This document shows positions 42,412 through 51,198 of a stretch of DNA of 64,000 nucleotides, in pieces. Numbering within the stretch: position 1 is the first letter of the stretch; each line of letters starts with the position of its first letter. The notes beneath the pieces are model-generated. The model saw only the letters and a list, made by a program, of their open reading frames with translations, searched no databases and was not told the origin of the DNA. Both the position numbers and the translations under genes were made by a program. This DNA is from Nocardia transvalensis (GTDB taxonomy: Bacteria > Actinomycetota > Actinomycetes > Mycobacteriales > Mycobacteriaceae), in NCBI RefSeq assembly GCF_015477765.1, contig NZ_JADLQQ010000008.1:62001-126000 (forward strand), read 5' to 3'.

Positions 42412-42894
42412 ATGCCGAAGAAGTTCGAATCACCAGCGGGATGGTCGCCGCCCGGCGCTCAGTTCCAGAGCCGCGGGGTGGGTTCCGGAACCGTGGCGGG
42501 CGTGCTGTTCGGACTGGTGCTGACGCCGATCGGAATCGCCTTCGCGGCCAAGGGCGGAGCCGACATCCGGTACTGGGTCATCGTCGGCGCCGTCACCGAC
42601 CGCTGGACGTCGGCCCTGGAGATCATCGGCGGTTCGCTGATTCTGCTGCTGGTGGCCGGGCTGGCCGCCTTCTCCCCGGCCAGCACCATTGTGGCCAGCC
42701 TGGTGTGGGGAATCTTCCCGGGCATCCTGCACATCCTTTTCCCCGACGACACGTTCCGGCTGATCAACAACCTCCCGTTCCTGAACAGCGAGATGCAGGT
42801 GGCCGTACACGCCTGGGTCACTTACGGTTTCGCCCTCATCTCCGGATTCATGCTGCTCGGCGCGGGCCTGGTGGGTGTCCTGCGCAGACGCTGA
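42412..42894 (+). CDS. Small membrane protein of unknown function
   Basis: The 160-residue product has a polar N-terminus and four hydrophobic helices (about 26-46, 69-88, 91-110 and 130-157). The loop before helix 4 contains PDDTFRLINN. The ATG at 42412 is behind GGAGGAC, so it is preferred over the ATG at 42361. It converges with rtcB with only three bases between stop codons. I do not recognise the family. Confidence 0.75.
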   Translation: MPKKFESPAGWSPPGAQFQSRGVGSGTVAGVLFGLVLTPIGIAFAAKGGADIRYWVIVGAVTDRWTSALEIIGGSLILLLVAGLAAFSPASTIVASLVWGIFPGILHILFPDDTFRLINNLPFLNSEMQVAVHAWVTYGFALISGFMLLGAGLVGVLRRR

Positions 42895-42897
42895 CCC

Positions 42898-44088
42898 TCA
42901 CCCCTTCACGCACAGCACCTGCCGCAGTGTGGTGACCACCTCCACCAGATCCTGCTGGGCGGCGATGACCTCGTCGATGTCCTTGTAGGCCGCGGGGATC
43001 TCGTCGATCACCCCGGCGTCCTTGCGGGATTCGACCCCCTCGGTCTGGGCGATCAAATCCGCCACCGAGAACTGCCTTTTGGCGGCATTACGGCTCATCC
43101 GCCGCCCCGCCCCGTGCGAGGCGGACTGGAATGAGGCCGGATTCCCCTTGCCGCGCACCACATACGAGCGGGTGCCCATGGAACCGGGAATCAGCGCCAG
43201 CTCACCCGTGCCCGCGCGGACCGCACCCTTGCGGGTCACCAGCATGGGCACACCGTCGATGATCTCCTCGGCCACATAGTTGTGGTGACAGGAGATCGGA
43301 TCGTCGAAATGCACGGTCAGCATGGTGAATTCGTCCCGCACGGCCCGGCAGATCAGGGCGAGCATGACGGCGCGATTGCGGGCCGCATACTCCTGCGCCC
43401 AGGTCAGATCATGCCGGTAGGCGTCCATTTCCGGTGTGCCGGACAGGAATACGGCAAGATCGCGGTCGGGAAGATCGCGGTTGTGGGGTAGCTTCCGGGC
43501 GACGGACATGTGCCGCTCGGCCAGCTCCTTACCGATGTTCCGGCTGCCGGAGTGCAGCAGAATCCAGACGCGATCGGCGGCGTCCAGGCACACTTCGGCA
43601 AAGTGATTGCCCCCGCCGAGCGTGCCCATCTGCTTGTGCGCCTTGGCTTCCCGCGACCGCACCGCCGGATCCAGAGAGTCGAACTCGCGCCAGAACCGAT
43701 CCCAGCCCGCGACCGGAGTCCGCAGCCTGGTGACATTCACCGGATTCTCGTGCGCCGCAAAGCCCACCGGCACCGCCGCTTCGATCCGCGTCCGCAGCGA
43801 ATGCAGATCGTCGGGCAGATCGGCGGCGGTCAGCGACGTCCGGACCGCCTCCATCCCGCAGCCGATGTCCACCCCGACGGCGGCGGGCGCGACAGCGTCG
43901 CGCATGGCGATGACCGAGCCGACCGTGGCCCCCTTGCCGAGGTGCACGTCCGGCATCACGCGGACGCCGTGCACCCACGTCAGCTGTGCGATATTGCGCA
44001 GCTGGCGCAGCGCGGCCGGTTCGACCTCGTGCTCGTGGGCCCACATCAGCGTCTGCGCCCGGGTGCCGCGCAGCTCGACGGGAAACAT
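42898..44088 (-). CDS. rtcB: RtcB RNA ligase
   Basis: RtcB joins 2',3'-cyclic phosphate or 3'-phosphate RNA ends to 5'-OH ends with GTP and manganese, in RNA repair. The 396-residue protein has DIGCGMEAV with the metal-binding Cys (about 75), GTLGGGNHFAEV, HSGSRNIGK, CHHNYV and the guanylylated His in SHGAGRRMSR (about 324). The ATG at 44086-44088 has an AAGGGA ribosome binding site; the long upstream extension overlaps the divergent control region. No rtcA or archease gene is adjacent, so it stands alone. Confidence 0.95.
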   Translation of the reverse strand: MFPVELRGTRAQTLMWAHEHEVEPAALRQLRNIAQLTWVHGVRVMPDVHLGKGATVGSVIAMRDAVAPAAVGVDIGCGMEAVRTSLTAADLPDDLHSLRTRIEAAVPVGFAAHENPVNVTRLRTPVAGWDRFWREFDSLDPAVRSREAKAHKQMGTLGGGNHFAEVCLDAADRVWILLHSGSRNIGKELAERHMSVARKLPHNRDLPDRDLAVFLSGTPEMDAYRHDLTWAQEYAARNRAVMLALICRAVRDEFTMLTVHFDDPISCHHNYVAEEIIDGVPMLVTRKGAVRAGTGELALIPGSMGTRSYVVRGKGNPASFQSASHGAGRRMSRNAAKRQFSVADLIAQTEGVESRKDAGVIDEIPAAYKDIDEVIAAQQDLVEVVTTLRQVLCVKG

Positions 44089-44271
44089 GGTCTCGGTCCC
44101 TTCTCGATACGTCTCGATCTCCACGGTAGGAACCGCGCGGCCCGCGCGCACGTGAATAAGCGCCGATGCGGTGCCTGCGGCTATGTCGGCCGAAATCCGC
44201 CGGATCCGGCCACGGGCGGTCGATCTACTGGAGGGCGGCGCGCCACCGAACCCGACCATCGGAAGGAAAAT

Positions 44272-45447
44272 GTGTCCACCCTCCTCGAACCCCCACGGCC
44301 GCACCCTGATTCGGCGTCGCACCGCTCCGGCGTGGTATGCCTGTCGCTCGGCATTTTCACCATCGTCACCAGCGAGATTCTGCCGGTCGGGCTGCTGAAC
44401 CCGATCGCCGCGGACTTCGCGGTCTCGGCCGGGACCGGCGGACTGCTGTTGACCCTGCCGGGGCTGGCGGCCATGGTGTGCGCACCGCTGGCGACCGTGG
44501 CCACCGCCCGTTTCGATCGCCGCGCCATGCTGGCCCTGTTCATGTCGCTGCTGGCGGTGGCCAATCTGCTCATCGCCGCCGCACCCGCGTACTGGCTGGT
44601 GCTGGTGGGGCGTGCGCTGGTCGGCCTGGTGATCGGCGGCTACTGGTCGATCGGGGCCGGGCTCTCACCGCGGCTGGTGCGCCCCGCCGCGGTGCCGACC
44701 GCCACCGCGATCATCTTCGCGGGCGTGCCGATCGGATCGGTGCTCGGTGTTCCGCTCGGCACTCAGTTGGGGCAGACCGTCGGCTGGCGGGTGTCGTTCG
44801 CCGTGCTGGCCGCGCTGTCGCTGATGGTGGCGGCGGCGCTGCTGCGCGCACTGCCTCCCCTGCCGACACTGCAAGTAACCAGTGCGGCAGTGCTTTTCGA
44901 TGTGCTACGCAGCCGTGGCGCCCGCACCGGACTGATGGTCACCGCCCTCGCGGTGATCGCGCACTTCGGTGCCTACACCTACGTGGCGCCGTTCCTGCGT
45001 GATGTCACCGGTGTCGGTGCGTCGCTCGGTGGTTTCCTGCTGATCTACGGGGCCGCGGGAATCGTCGGGACCCTGGCCACCAGCCGGACGCTCGCCCGGA
45101 GCCTGCGCGGCACCTTCGCCGTCAGCGCGGTCCTGATCGCCGCCGCCACACTGCTGCTGCCCCTGCTGGGCCGCTGGCCCGTCGGCGCAATCGCGCTGCT
45201 GATCGTATGGGGGCTTGCCTACGGCACCATCCCGGCCTGCTCGCAGGCCTGGTTCGCACGCTCGGCCCCGCACGCCCCGGAAGCCGCGACAGTGCTGTTC
45301 ACCTCCTCGTTCCAGGCAACGCTGGCGTGCGGTGCGCTGTTGGGCGGGGTGGTCGTCGATGCCGCGTCGACCGGGGCGGTGATGGTGTGCGCGGGGGTGC
45401 TGGCATCGGTCACGGCCGCGGCCGTAGCCACCTGCGCTAACGGGTGA
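44272..45447 (+). CDS. DHA1-type MFS transporter (AraJ/NepI-like)
   Basis: The 391-residue protein has about twelve hydrophobic segments, beginning SLGIFTIVTSEILPVGLLNPIA, a hallmark of the AraJ/NepI/SotB branch of sugar, purine and drug exporters, and TARFDRRAML after helix 2 (motif A). The GTG at 44272 follows GGAAGG; the longer upstream frame is antisense to rtcB. It is divergent from rtcB across 183 bases and ends in a short hairpin with the convergent small gene. The substrate is unknown. Confidence 0.85.
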   Translation: MSTLLEPPRPHPDSASHRSGVVCLSLGIFTIVTSEILPVGLLNPIAADFAVSAGTGGLLLTLPGLAAMVCAPLATVATARFDRRAMLALFMSLLAVANLLIAAAPAYWLVLVGRALVGLVIGGYWSIGAGLSPRLVRPAAVPTATAIIFAGVPIGSVLGVPLGTQLGQTVGWRVSFAVLAALSLMVAAALLRALPPLPTLQVTSAAVLFDVLRSRGARTGLMVTALAVIAHFGAYTYVAPFLRDVTGVGASLGGFLLIYGAAGIVGTLATSRTLARSLRGTFAVSAVLIAAATLLLPLLGRWPVGAIALLIVWGLAYGTIPACSQAWFARSAPHAPEAATVLFTSSFQATLACGALLGGVVVDAASTGAVMVCAGVLASVTAAAVATCANG

Positions 45448-45460
45448 GGACCAAGTCCTC
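45446..45460. terminator. Small hairpin overlapping the MFS stop codon
   Basis: GAGGAC-CAA-GTCCTC is a perfect six-base stem starting at the stop of the DHA1 gene. A second palindrome, CTCTCATGAGAG (45486-45497), lies before the convergent gene. Either could help end transcription. Confidence 0.4.
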
Positions 45461-45502
45461 GTGCACGAGATCCTGTCTGTGCCTACTCTCATGAGAGACG
45501 GG

Positions 45503-45706
45503 TCAGGAGTAGTCCCGGAAGGTCATGACGAAGCCGACCAGGGCGACGACCGCGACGGCGAGGTAGCCGACGACACGCAGCGGCAGGCTCGACTGGTCGT
45601 GCAGCCACAGCCCCGTGAGCATGGCGGCGATGATCATCAGGACGCCGTAGAACGGTGTGCGCTGCGGATGCCGACCCATAACGCCGGGATACCCGATCGG
45701 GACCAT
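45503..45706 (-). CDS. Small two-helix membrane protein
   Basis: The product is up to 67 residues, with hydrophobic helices near residues 20-35 and 43-62 and a polar end, MTFRDYS. A second possible start is the ATG at 45679 (MGRHPQRTPFYG), which would remove nine residues. It converges with the MFS gene and is divergent from the GH43-like gene. There is no recognisable family; it is included because the composition (two clean helices with a basic N-terminus) is unlike a shadow frame. Confidence 0.5.
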   Translation of the reverse strand: MVPIGYPGVMGRHPQRTPFYGVLMIIAAMLTGLWLHDQSSLPLRVVGYLAVAVVALVGFVMTFRDYS

Positions 45707-45776
45707 TCATGCGGCGATCTCGCCAAACCCGGCGTGTCGAGGTGCCGTGGCCGGGCGGGGACGGCAACGTAGCAGT

Positions 45777-46613
45777 ATGGAGGTCACCGCGGGAACGTTC
45801 TGCCGCATCTACGACCCGAGCGTGGGGGAGCCACAGCCCTGGTACATCAACGACCACACCATCGTCCGGGACGCGGGTGGCCGCTGGCATCTGTTCGGAA
45901 TCACCCACCCCGAACCGGCGAACCCGTGGGACGAGACCGAATTCGCCCACGCCACAGCCGATCACCTGCTCGGCCCATGGACCAAACAGCCGTCGGCGCT
46001 CAGGGTCGACCGCGACTACGGGGAAACCCACCTGTGGGCTCCGTACGTGATCGTCGACGGTGACCGGTATCTCATGTACTACGACGGCGGCGGTGCCGAC
46101 CGTACCCGCACCGCAATGAATCTCGCCGTCTCGACCGACATGTTCACCTGGACTCGGCACCCGGACGGGCCCCTGTTCCGCGACGGCTACGACGCCCGAG
46201 ATCCGATGGTGCGGAAGGTCGATGACCAGTGGGTCATGTACTACACCGCGACCAGCGAGCCCGAGGGCGGCAATCACGTGGTCGCCTTCCGCACCAGCAT
46301 CGATCTGGTGCACTGGTGTGATCGGGCCGTGGCCTTCGCCGATCCGTCCACCGGGACCGAGGCGGGCAACACCGAATCCCCGTTCGTCCTGCGCCACAAC
46401 GGGTTCTGGTATCTGTTCATCGGCCCCCGCCCCGAGTACGTCGGCACCGAGGTGTTCCGCAGCGACAACCCTCTGCATTTCCGCCCGGAGGACAAGGTCG
46501 GCCATATCCGCTCCCACGCCGCCGAGGTGATCGACGACGACGGCACGCTGTGGGTCACCCATGCCGGGTGGGGGCAGGGCGGGGTCTGGATCGCCCCCTT
46601 GCTCTTTCGGTGA
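45777..46613 (+). CDS. GH43-like five-bladed propeller glycosidase
   Basis: The 278-residue protein shows the repeats of the GH43/GH62/GH32/GH68 fold: NDHTIVRDAGGRWHLFG, ETHLWAPYVIVDGDRYLMYYDGG, DARDPMVRKVDDQWVMYYTA, and NTESPFVLRHNGFWYLFIG. These are blades with the aromatic-rich, Asp-containing pattern of furanosidases that act on arabinose, xylose or fructose. There is no signal peptide, so it would act in the cytoplasm on small oligosaccharides or glycosides. It is followed 76 bases downstream by an FGGY kinase, suggesting release and then phosphorylation of a pentose or polyol. Confidence 0.8.
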   Translation: MEVTAGTFCRIYDPSVGEPQPWYINDHTIVRDAGGRWHLFGITHPEPANPWDETEFAHATADHLLGPWTKQPSALRVDRDYGETHLWAPYVIVDGDRYLMYYDGGGADRTRTAMNLAVSTDMFTWTRHPDGPLFRDGYDARDPMVRKVDDQWVMYYTATSEPEGGNHVVAFRTSIDLVHWCDRAVAFADPSTGTEAGNTESPFVLRHNGFWYLFIGPRPEYVGTEVFRSDNPLHFRPEDKVGHIRSHAAEVIDDDGTLWVTHAGWGQGGVWIAPLLFR

Positions 46614-46689
46614 TTCGTACCGGTGTCGAGGTGCCGACTGCGATTCTGGTGGAATCGGCACGACTGGTTCGACGAGTGGCGGGTGACTG

Positions 46690-48171
46690 ATGTTTCTCGG
46701 AATCGATATCGGGACCTCAGGTTCCAAGGGCGTGCTGGTCGACGAGAAGGGCACGGTGATCGCCAGAGCCGAACGGGCGCACGGCGTCTCGACCCCACGC
46801 CCGGGCTGGGTCGAGCACGACGCGGAGGCGGTGTGGTGGTCCGATTTCACCGGCCTCACCGGTGAGCTGCTCCGGTCGTGCGCGGACCGTGGCGCGCTGC
46901 GCGGGCTGGCCGTCAGCGGCATCGGCCCCTGCCTGCTGCCTGCGGACGCGGCGGGCACCCCGCTGCGCGCGGCCATCCTCTACGGCGTCGACACCCGCGC
47001 CACCGCCGAGATCGCGGAGTTGAACGCCGAGTTGGGCGCCGACGCCGTGCTCGCGCGGGCGGGCTCGCCGTTGACCAGCCAGGCAGTCGGGCCGAAGCTG
47101 CGCTGGCTCGCCCGGCACGAACGGCATGTCTACGCCCGCACCCGAATGCTGTTGATGGCCAGCTCCTTTCTGGTGTATCGGCTCACCGGCCGCTACGTGC
47201 TCGACCACCAGTCGGCCAGCCAGTGCGTGCCGATGTACGACCTGCACCGGCGGGGTTGGGCCGCCGACTGGGCCGAGGCCGTCGCACCCGGACTGCCGCT
47301 GCCCGAGTTGGCCTGGCCCACCGAGATCGTCGGGCAGGTGACCCGCGAGGCGGCCGAGGCGACGGGCCTGCCGGTCGGGCTGCCGGTGACCACCGGAACC
47401 ATCGACGCCTGGGCCGAGGCGGCCAGCGTGGGCGTGCGCGCGCCCGGCGACACCATGGTCATGTACGGGACCACCATGTTCCTGGTCCAGGTGCTCACCG
47501 ATCCGCGCCCGCACGCCGGGCTGTGGGGAACATGCGGAACCTGGCCCGGTACCTACACTCTGGCCGCGGGGATGGCCACCTCCGGCGCGGTGACCGACTG
47601 GCTGCGCCGCTTGGTCGGCGGCGAATTCACCGATCTGGTGCGCGAGGCGGGCGAGGTTCCGGCGGGCAGCCGCGGGTTGATCCTGGTGCCGTACTTCGCC
47701 GGTGAGCGCACGCCGTTGTTCGACCCGGACGCCCGCGGCCTCGTCGCGGGCCTGACCCTCGGGCACGGCCGGGCCGAGCTGTATCGGGCGGCGCTGGAGG
47801 GCATCGGCTACGGGGTGCGGCACAACCTGGAGGCGATGGCCGCGGCCGGTGGCCTGGCCCGGCGGCTGGTCGCGGTCGGGGGCGGCACGAAGGGCGGCCT
47901 GTGGACGCGGATCGTCTCCGATATCACCGGTCTGCCGCAGCAGCTTCCGGCCGACACCATCGGCGCCTGTCTCGGCGATGCCCTGTTGGCGGCCGAGGCG
48001 GACGGCGTGGACACCTCGGCCTGGAATCCGGTGGTCGCCACCGTCGATCCCGACCCCGCCCGCACCGCCGACTACGACCGGTACTACCGTCATTACCGGC
48101 AGCTCTACGAAAACACCACGGCCACAGCGCATTTCCTCGCCGACGAGGAGCGCCGGGCAGGTGGGGGCTGA
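46690..48171 (+). CDS. FGGY-family carbohydrate kinase
   Basis: The 493-residue kinase has the N-terminal ATP-binding signature LGIDIGTSGSKGVLVDEKG, GWVEHDAEAVW and the C-terminal LVAVGGGTKGGLWTRIVSDITG motif of the FGGY family, which phosphorylates ribulose, xylulose, glycerol and polyols. The segment TTGTIDAWAEAASVG holds the likely catalytic Asp. The branch looks closest to xylulose- and ribulose-type kinases. It lies downstream of the GH43-like gene and upstream of a thioredoxin-like gene; the sugar is not evident from sequence. Confidence 0.88.
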   Translation: MFLGIDIGTSGSKGVLVDEKGTVIARAERAHGVSTPRPGWVEHDAEAVWWSDFTGLTGELLRSCADRGALRGLAVSGIGPCLLPADAAGTPLRAAILYGVDTRATAEIAELNAELGADAVLARAGSPLTSQAVGPKLRWLARHERHVYARTRMLLMASSFLVYRLTGRYVLDHQSASQCVPMYDLHRRGWAADWAEAVAPGLPLPELAWPTEIVGQVTREAAEATGLPVGLPVTTGTIDAWAEAASVGVRAPGDTMVMYGTTMFLVQVLTDPRPHAGLWGTCGTWPGTYTLAAGMATSGAVTDWLRRLVGGEFTDLVREAGEVPAGSRGLILVPYFAGERTPLFDPDARGLVAGLTLGHGRAELYRAALEGIGYGVRHNLEAMAAAGGLARRLVAVGGGTKGGLWTRIVSDITGLPQQLPADTIGACLGDALLAAEADGVDTSAWNPVVATVDPDPARTADYDRYYRHYRQLYENTTATAHFLADEERRAGGG

Positions 48172-48236
48172 TTTCCGGTCCGGTTCGTGGGAGAATCCGG
48201 GCCGACAGGCCAGCTCGAGCGGCACGGGAGGATCGC

Positions 48237-48704
48237 ATGCCCACACAGGCCCTGACGCAGCACACCTTCGATCGGGTCGTATCCGGCGGTCAGATCGTGC
48301 TGGTGGATTTCTGGGCGTCCTGGTGTGGGTGGTGCACGAAGTTCGCGCCGATCTACCAGGAGTCGTCGAATCTGCATCCGGACATCGTGTACGCCACCGT
48401 CGATACCGAGGCCGAACCGGCGCTGACCGCCGCCGCGCAGGTCAGCAGCCTGCCGACGCTGCAGGCGTACCGCGAGGGGCTGCTGGTGTACTCGAATCCG
48501 GGCTTCCAGACCTCGGCGCAGCTGGAAGACGTGGTGCAGCAGATCATGTGGATGGACATGGATGCGGTGCGGCGCGAATTGGCCGAGCGCATGCCCGGCT
48601 ACGCCGAGGCGGTGAGCGCGCAGCGCTCGGCCGCCGCGACACCCACCGCCGGACCCGCCGGCGGCCCGGCGCGTTACGGCTGGCCGGGCCTGCGGGCGTA
48701 CTGA
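48237..48704 (+). CDS. Thioredoxin-like protein with a CGWC active site
   Basis: The 155-residue protein has the thioredoxin fold with active site W-C30-G-W-C33 (FWASWCGWCTKFAP) and the cis-Pro in SSLPTLQAY. CGWC in place of CGPC is unusual and should change the redox potential. A C-terminal extension of about 45 residues (109-155) is Ala/Arg-rich. The ATG at 48237 follows GGGAGG. It lacks a signal peptide, so it is probably cytoplasmic. The neighbours give no partner. Confidence 0.9.
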   Translation: MPTQALTQHTFDRVVSGGQIVLVDFWASWCGWCTKFAPIYQESSNLHPDIVYATVDTEAEPALTAAAQVSSLPTLQAYREGLLVYSNPGFQTSAQLEDVVQQIMWMDMDAVRRELAERMPGYAEAVSAQRSAAATPTAGPAGGPARYGWPGLRAY

Positions 48705-48712
48705 CGGCAGGG

Positions 48713-50110
48713 TTATCGGCTCGTAGCTCGGTACCTCGATCCGGCGACCGCCGCGAGCACGCCGGTGCCGACCGCGTAGGCCCAGCCGAGGCGGTAGTCG
48801 AACAACCCGGGTGCGGCGCTGCGGGCCAGGATCGCGGTCACCACCGCCACGCCCAGGGCCGAACTGGTCTGCCGCGACATCATCAGCATCCCCGAGCCCA
48901 GCGACAACTGTTCGGCGGGCAGCAGGGCCGCGGAACCGAACAGCGGCGGCTGCAGCAGCGTCGTGCTCACACCCGCGAGAATCGCGCCGGGCAGGAACAT
49001 CACGACGTATGAGGTGGTCACCTCGGCCAGCAGGATCCACCAGGCGGCGGCCGCGGCGATGGTCACGCCCCCGAGAGCGGCCGAGGCACGCGCGCCGATC
49101 CGCCCGACGAGGCGGCCCGACAACGGCGACGACAGCAGGCAGCTGATCCCGATCGGGGCGATGGCCACGCTCGCCCACACCTGCGAATAGTGCCACTGCT
49201 GGGTGAGGAACAGCGGCGCCTCGAGCAGCAACGCCGCGAAAGCCAGGTAGTAGCCGAACACTCCGAGTGTGGCGGTCCGAAACAGGCTGTGCCGCAACAC
49301 CGCCGGGCTCACCACCGGGTCGGGGTGGCGGCGGGCGTGCCAGGCGAACAGCGTCGCGAGCACCGCCGCCGCCAGCAGCGTGCCCAGTGTGGCGGGCGAG
49401 ATCCAGCCCCATTCCGTGGATTGGACGAACACGGTGGTCAGCGCCGCGGTGGCGGCGAGAATCAGTGCGGCACCGAATAAATCGAGGGTGCGTTCGCCGT
49501 GCCGGCGGATGTCCGGGAGCACCCGCATGCCGAAGATCACCGCCGCCACCGTGAACGGGATGTTCAGAAAGAAGATCCACCGCCACCCGACCTGCAGGAG
49601 CAGTCCGCCGATCACCGGGCCGGTGCCCGCGCCCGCGGCGGCGATCGCGGTCCAGATGCCCATGACCGTGGCGTGTTCGCGCTTGTCGAACGACGGCAGC
49701 ACCAGCCCCAGCCCGGTCGGCACCAGCAGGGCCGCCGCGGCGGCCTGCACCACCCGCGCGGCGATCAGGACGATGAGATTCGGTGCCGCGCCGCAGGCGA
49801 GCGAGGCCAGGCCGAACAGCGCGATACCGACCAGGAAACCGCGTTTGCGGCCGGTGTCGTCGGCGAATCGGCCCGCGGGTACCAGCAGCGCGGCCATCAC
49901 GATCGTGTAGGCGTTGAGCACCCAGGAGACCGCGCCCGCCGAGGCCGCGCCGAATGCGGTCTGCAAGGTGGGGAAGGCCGCGGTGACCGCGAACAGGTCC
50001 AGGATCGCCAGGTACTGGGCGACCGCGGCGACTGCCAGCACCCGCCAGCGGTGCGATGATTGCGTTGCCGTGACGGACTGTGGTGGACCGATTTTGGCGG
50101 TAATGGTCAT
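48713..50110 (-). CDS. DHA2-type MFS efflux transporter
   Basis: The 465-residue protein has the family start (WRVLAVAAVAQYLAILDLFAVTAAFPTLQ), the motif A loop GRFADDTGRKRG, the motif C-like AGAGTGPVIGGLLL, and 12-14 hydrophobic segments, as in EmrB/QacA multidrug exporters. It is divergent from a GlxA/AraC-type regulator with an inverted repeat between them, so it is probably controlled by it. The substrate is unknown. Confidence 0.87.
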   Translation of the reverse strand: MTITAKIGPPQSVTATQSSHRWRVLAVAAVAQYLAILDLFAVTAAFPTLQTAFGAASAGAVSWVLNAYTIVMAALLVPAGRFADDTGRKRGFLVGIALFGLASLACGAAPNLIVLIAARVVQAAAAALLVPTGLGLVLPSFDKREHATVMGIWTAIAAAGAGTGPVIGGLLLQVGWRWIFFLNIPFTVAAVIFGMRVLPDIRRHGERTLDLFGAALILAATAALTTVFVQSTEWGWISPATLGTLLAAAVLATLFAWHARRHPDPVVSPAVLRHSLFRTATLGVFGYYLAFAALLLEAPLFLTQQWHYSQVWASVAIAPIGISCLLSSPLSGRLVGRIGARASAALGGVTIAAAAAWWILLAEVTTSYVVMFLPGAILAGVSTTLLQPPLFGSAALLPAEQLSLGSGMLMMSRQTSSALGVAVVTAILARSAAPGLFDYRLGWAYAVGTGVLAAVAGSRYRATSR

Positions 50111-50123
50111 GGGTGCAACTATT

Positions 50124-50153
50124 CAGACACAAGATCAGCGGTGCGAGTGTCTG
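50124..50153. promoter_or_regulatory. Inverted repeat between the efflux pump and the GlxA-type regulator
   Basis: CAGACAC (50124-50130) and GTGTCTG (50147-50153) are perfect complements separated by 16 bases, in the 71-base divergent gap. This is a candidate operator for the adjacent regulator, although AraC-type proteins more often bind direct repeats. Confidence 0.45.
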
Positions 50154-50181
50154 TTTTGCCAATGTGCGCTAGATTTCTGAC

Positions 50182-51174
50182 ATGAGCGATCGTCATCCGG
50201 GCACACTCGCCGTCGCCGTCACGCCGGGGCAACCCATCTTCGAAGTGGCCATCCCGTATCAGGTGTTCGCCGAACCGCCGCTGGGTGTCGACGCCTCGAC
50301 CTGGTACGACCTTCGGTTGTGCGGCCCGCGCGGCATCCGCCACGCCACCCTGCGGGATCCGTTCGTCACGCTCACCGACTACGACTACGACGATCTGATC
50401 GCCGCCGACACCGTCGTCGTGCCCGCGACTCCCGATGTGCGGCAGGATCCGCCCGCCGATCTGGTCGAGGCGGTGCGCGCGGCCTACGAGGCGGGTGCGC
50501 GCATCGCGGCGCTGTGCTCGGGCGCCTTCGTGCTGGCCGCCGCCGGACTGCTGACGGGCCGCCGCATGACCACGCACTGGAAACATGTCCGCGCCCTGCT
50601 GGATCGGTATCCGGACATGGATGTCGACCCGAGCGTGCTCTACATCGACGACGGGCGGATTCTCACCAGCGCCGGAACCATGGCGGGGGTGGATCTGTGT
50701 ATTCACCTGATCCGCAAGGATCTCGGCTCCTGCGCCGCCAATGCCGCGGCCCGCGGTCTGGTCGTGCCGCCGCATCGCGCGGGCGGACAGGCCCAGTACG
50801 TGGAGTCACCGGTGCCGGTCGACGCCGCCGACCCGGGGCTGGCCGCCACGCTGCAGTGGGCACTGGGCCGGCTCGAAACGCCGCTGACCGTCGGCGATCT
50901 CGCCAGGCAGGCGGGTATGAGCGAACGCACGCTGGCCCGCCGCTTTCATGCCGAGCTGGGGGCCACGCCGCTGCGCTGGCTGCTCACCCAGCGCATCATC
51001 CGCGCGCGAGAACTGTTGGAGGTCACCGATCTTCCGGTCGATGCGGTCGCCGACCGCTGCGGTCTGGGCAGCGCGGCCAATCTGCGCGCGCACTTCGGTC
51101 GGGAGGTGGGTATTTCGCCGAGCGAGTACCGCCGGTCGCATCGGTCGGGTCGCCACGAGGTGGTCACCGGGTGA
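50182..51174 (+). CDS. GlxA-type AraC-family regulator with DJ-1/PfpI domain
   Basis: The 330-residue protein joins a DJ-1/PfpI amidase-like domain (about 8-185; nucleophile-elbow segment IAALCSGAFVLAAAG with the Cys) to an AraC HTH pair (about 220-325: LTVGDLARQAGMSERTLARRFHAELGATPLRWLLTQRIIRAREL, then VADRCGLGSAANLRAHFGREVGISPSEYRR). GlxA-type regulators control catabolic and efflux genes in actinobacteria. It is divergent from the DHA2 pump with an inverted repeat between them. The ligand is unknown. Confidence 0.93.
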   Translation: MSDRHPGTLAVAVTPGQPIFEVAIPYQVFAEPPLGVDASTWYDLRLCGPRGIRHATLRDPFVTLTDYDYDDLIAADTVVVPATPDVRQDPPADLVEAVRAAYEAGARIAALCSGAFVLAAAGLLTGRRMTTHWKHVRALLDRYPDMDVDPSVLYIDDGRILTSAGTMAGVDLCIHLIRKDLGSCAANAAARGLVVPPHRAGGQAQYVESPVPVDAADPGLAATLQWALGRLETPLTVGDLARQAGMSERTLARRFHAELGATPLRWLLTQRIIRARELLEVTDLPVDAVADRCGLGSAANLRAHFGREVGISPSEYRRSHRSGRHEVVTG

Positions 51175-51198
51175 ATACCGCTGCGGTGCAGTCAGTGT

